Assembly: GCF_025766255.1 (NCBI RefSeq)
Contig: NW_026516939.1
Location: forward strand, 1 to 16,738
From: Zychaea mexicana
Taxonomy: Eukaryota; Mucoromycota; Mucoromycetes; Mucorales; Lichtheimiaceae
Length of the DNA stretch: 16,738 nucleotides
Direction of reading: 5' to 3'
Program-made: the position numbers and the translations under genes
The notes under the pieces: generated by a model
Told to the model about the DNA's origin: nothing
What the model saw: the letters and a program-made list of their open reading frames with translations, nothing else
Database searches by the model: none
Shown: one piece after another, positions 15,013 to 16,738 of the stretch
Layout: the number at the start of each line of letters is the position of its first letter
Position numbering within the stretch: position 1 is the stretch's first letter

Positions 15013-16738
15013 AACGCCCCCACCAACTATAACAAACCCGCAAGGAACCGAAAAACAACCAAAAGCAAAAGCAAATCCGACCTGCAACATCGAGAATATA
15101 ACAATGCTCAAGACTTATACACTGTACAAAAGCGACCCTTGAGCTTAGAAAACACTGAAAAACGACTAAGTATGAGCCTGAGATCAGGATCAAAAGTCAA
15201 CAAAATTGTACACGCAGACAAACCCGATCCAGCAAAGAAACGACAACGACGAGTACAATTCCAGGAACAAGAAATCAACAAACGACCATCATCTTCAAGA
15301 ACCAATGAGCCGACGAACCAACCACAGGCTATACCAAGAGAGATGGCTACACCAATGGATACTACTAGGAATGACCAAACGATGACGGATCGACCAGTTG
15401 AACGACCGATGGAAATAGACAGATCCCCGAACAAAGGAAAGGAACCTATACGGAAAACAACATCGACGAAGCAAGAAAACCAAAGCCACGACGCGCGCCT
15501 AGAACGAAACCAATTATCGACTACGATATTGTAGAAGATGTATCCAACATAACAGCCCAAATAAAGATCGGAGAACTTATCAAGGCTTGTCCTAAATTTA
15601 GACGAGACCTACATAGCTTCACTGCTGTACGCAGAAGAAAAGATAAATCTCTAAACATATTGGAACTGAAGCCAAATCTAGACTCAACTGCAGCATACAC
15701 AAATTTTCATCTGAAAGGACATCCAGTTGAAACACTTATTGATACAGGAGCAGCCAAAACCTGCATATCAAGAATGCTTGCGGACACATTAAGTCTAAAG
15801 ATTGATGGACCGTCAAACACAGTGTTTACTTTGGGCAACGGGAAGTTTCAAGCCTCCCAAGGAGTAATTCGAGACTTCAAAATTCAAGTTGGCAATTTCC
15901 TTAAGTGCCTATTACAGTCGAAGTATTAGGTAATTGCCCAGTATCACTCATTATTGGAACAAACTTCTTGGATCTTGTAAAAGCAAAGATAAACTTTGAG
16001 GATGCAACCATCACCGTCAACTATAAGGGACAACAATCCTGTGCACCACTTACATACGTTCGAGAAATGCCCAGCAAGAAGACACAACGTTACCAAGAAC
16101 CGCGTATAACATTATACGAAGAATCCGACGAATCCGACATAGAAGAAGAATCTGAAACCGAAAGCGACGACAGCAATTACGAATACTCCAGTAGTGAAAG
16201 CGACGAATCAACCTCATCAGAAGAAAGTGATGATGAAGAATCCTCGGGAGAAGAGGAGATCGAACAAACAAAACATGCAAAATTCTTTCTGAACGATGAC
16301 CGCCAACGTTACAAACCAAATGTCAAGGAATGGACAGCTGCCGATGGATCACCCTGTTTTGAAGTCGAAACAGCCGAGGGATTCACAATACCACCAAAGG
16401 GAAAAGCATATTTCTATGGGAAATTACCTCGCACAATCTTTGCAGATGTAAACTTCTATCCGCAAATATCAGCGACTGCACCCATTGAAGCAACCAATTA
16501 TCCTAGCATACGAGCCGGAACCACAGACTGCACAATCACCCTGGAAACTTTTCATTCTGCGAAGTAGATATCCCAAGTGGATTCTTACTAGGAGACTACA
16601 TGGAGCAACATTATATACGAGACGATGACTCCGATAGCGTATACTCTGAAGACTTGAACAATGAAGAGATATATGGTTACGATATCAACCTGCAATATCC
16701 GTATCCAACACTACAACGACAAGGAACCCGATACGAGG
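14971..16738 (+). pseudogene. pol: Pro-pol N-terminal region with aspartic protease, three frame breaks
   Basis: The frame entered by slippage runs to TAG 15532-15534 as a basic linker (KKRQRRVQF, MSLRSGSK). Protein-like sequence has by then moved to the next -1 frame (from about 15483: PKPRRAPRTKPIIDYDIVED), which holds the retropepsin with LIDTGAAKTCIS (catalytic Asp at 15740-15742) and ends at TAG 15927-15929. It continues -1 again from about 15905 (VPITVEVLGNCPVSLIIGTN, the protease C-terminal half) into a 50-residue Ser/Glu/Asp-rich acidic stretch (16111-16266) and an IPPKGKAYFYGKL segment, and stops at 16565. It then continues -1 once more (CEVDIPSGFLLGDYMEQHY) to the window end. The first shift may be programmed; the other three lack slippery sites and are probably single-base losses or sequencing errors. 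Reverse transcriptase is beyond the window. Confidence 0.7.

Larger units (their letters stand above)
12707..16738 (+). mobile_element. Ty3/gypsy-like LTR retrotransposon, 5' part
   Basis: Inserted into copy C after GACAT. It contains an LTR (starting TGATACC), leader, gag, a frameshift site, protease and linkers. The window ends before reverse transcriptase, RNase H, integrase and the 3' LTR. Gag lacks a CCHC knuckle, and the order gag-pro with a long linker is seen. The gypsy assignment rests on the Gag and protease character and must be confirmed from the domain order downstream. Confidence 0.75.

Noticed and set aside
1..16738. CRISPR array, bacterial operon or tRNA/rRNA gene
   Set aside because: The tandem 22-bp units have no unique spacers. 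No tRNA cloverleaf or rRNA segment was recognised, and gene structure is eukaryotic.

Overview
The window looks like TE-rich nuclear DNA of an early-diverging fungus, probably Mucoromycota. The grounds are short GT-AG introns (65-112 bp) with CTAAY-type branch sites, fungal-type hAT and Ty3/gypsy elements, and no sign of bacterial gene organisation. The assignment is an inference; no taxonomic marker gene is present. I see no intact host housekeeping gene. Almost everything is transposon, nested transposon or transposon relic, and base composition switches sharply at several joints.

Layout. (1) 1-3541: right part of a hAT DNA transposon. It holds a four-exon transposase (599-3001) broken by three in-frame stops, then a subterminal repeat cluster and the right terminus; the left terminus lies outside the window. 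(2) 3541-5511: very AT-rich DNA with a decayed Cys-pair coding relic and, on the minus strand, a DDE_Tnp_4-type transposase with a C-terminal chromodomain, interrupted by one TGA. (3) 5311-12198: a giant inverted repeat with arms of about 2.7 and 3.1 kb around a 1.05-kb spacer (8054-9100). Each arm carries the 5' part of the chromodomain transposase, a divergent small spliced ORF, a coding relic with a Cys/KRG motif, and a long-terminal-repeat 'foldback' element whose end carries a 22-bp minisatellite. The left arm alone carries a 188-bp pogo-like MITE at a TA site, and the right arm preserves the empty site. The right arm alone carries a 472-bp segment. (4) 12199-12706: a third copy of the minisatellite end, inserted into the right-arm transposase. 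(5) 12707-16738: the 5' part of a Ty3/gypsy-like LTR retrotransposon inserted into that third copy: LTR, leader, gag, a textbook A_AAA_AAC frameshift site with downstream stem, a basic linker, an aspartic protease and an acidic linker. It runs off the window before reverse transcriptase, and three further -1 frame changes break pol.

Relative order of events can be read from the nesting: chromodomain transposon, then foldback element, then inverted duplication, then MITE (left arm only) and minisatellite copy C (right arm only), then gypsy. The points most worth a second look are the DDE_4-chromodomain fusion, the foldback element with minisatellite termini inside a larger palindrome, the MITE with its empty site, and the gag/pol frameshift signal.
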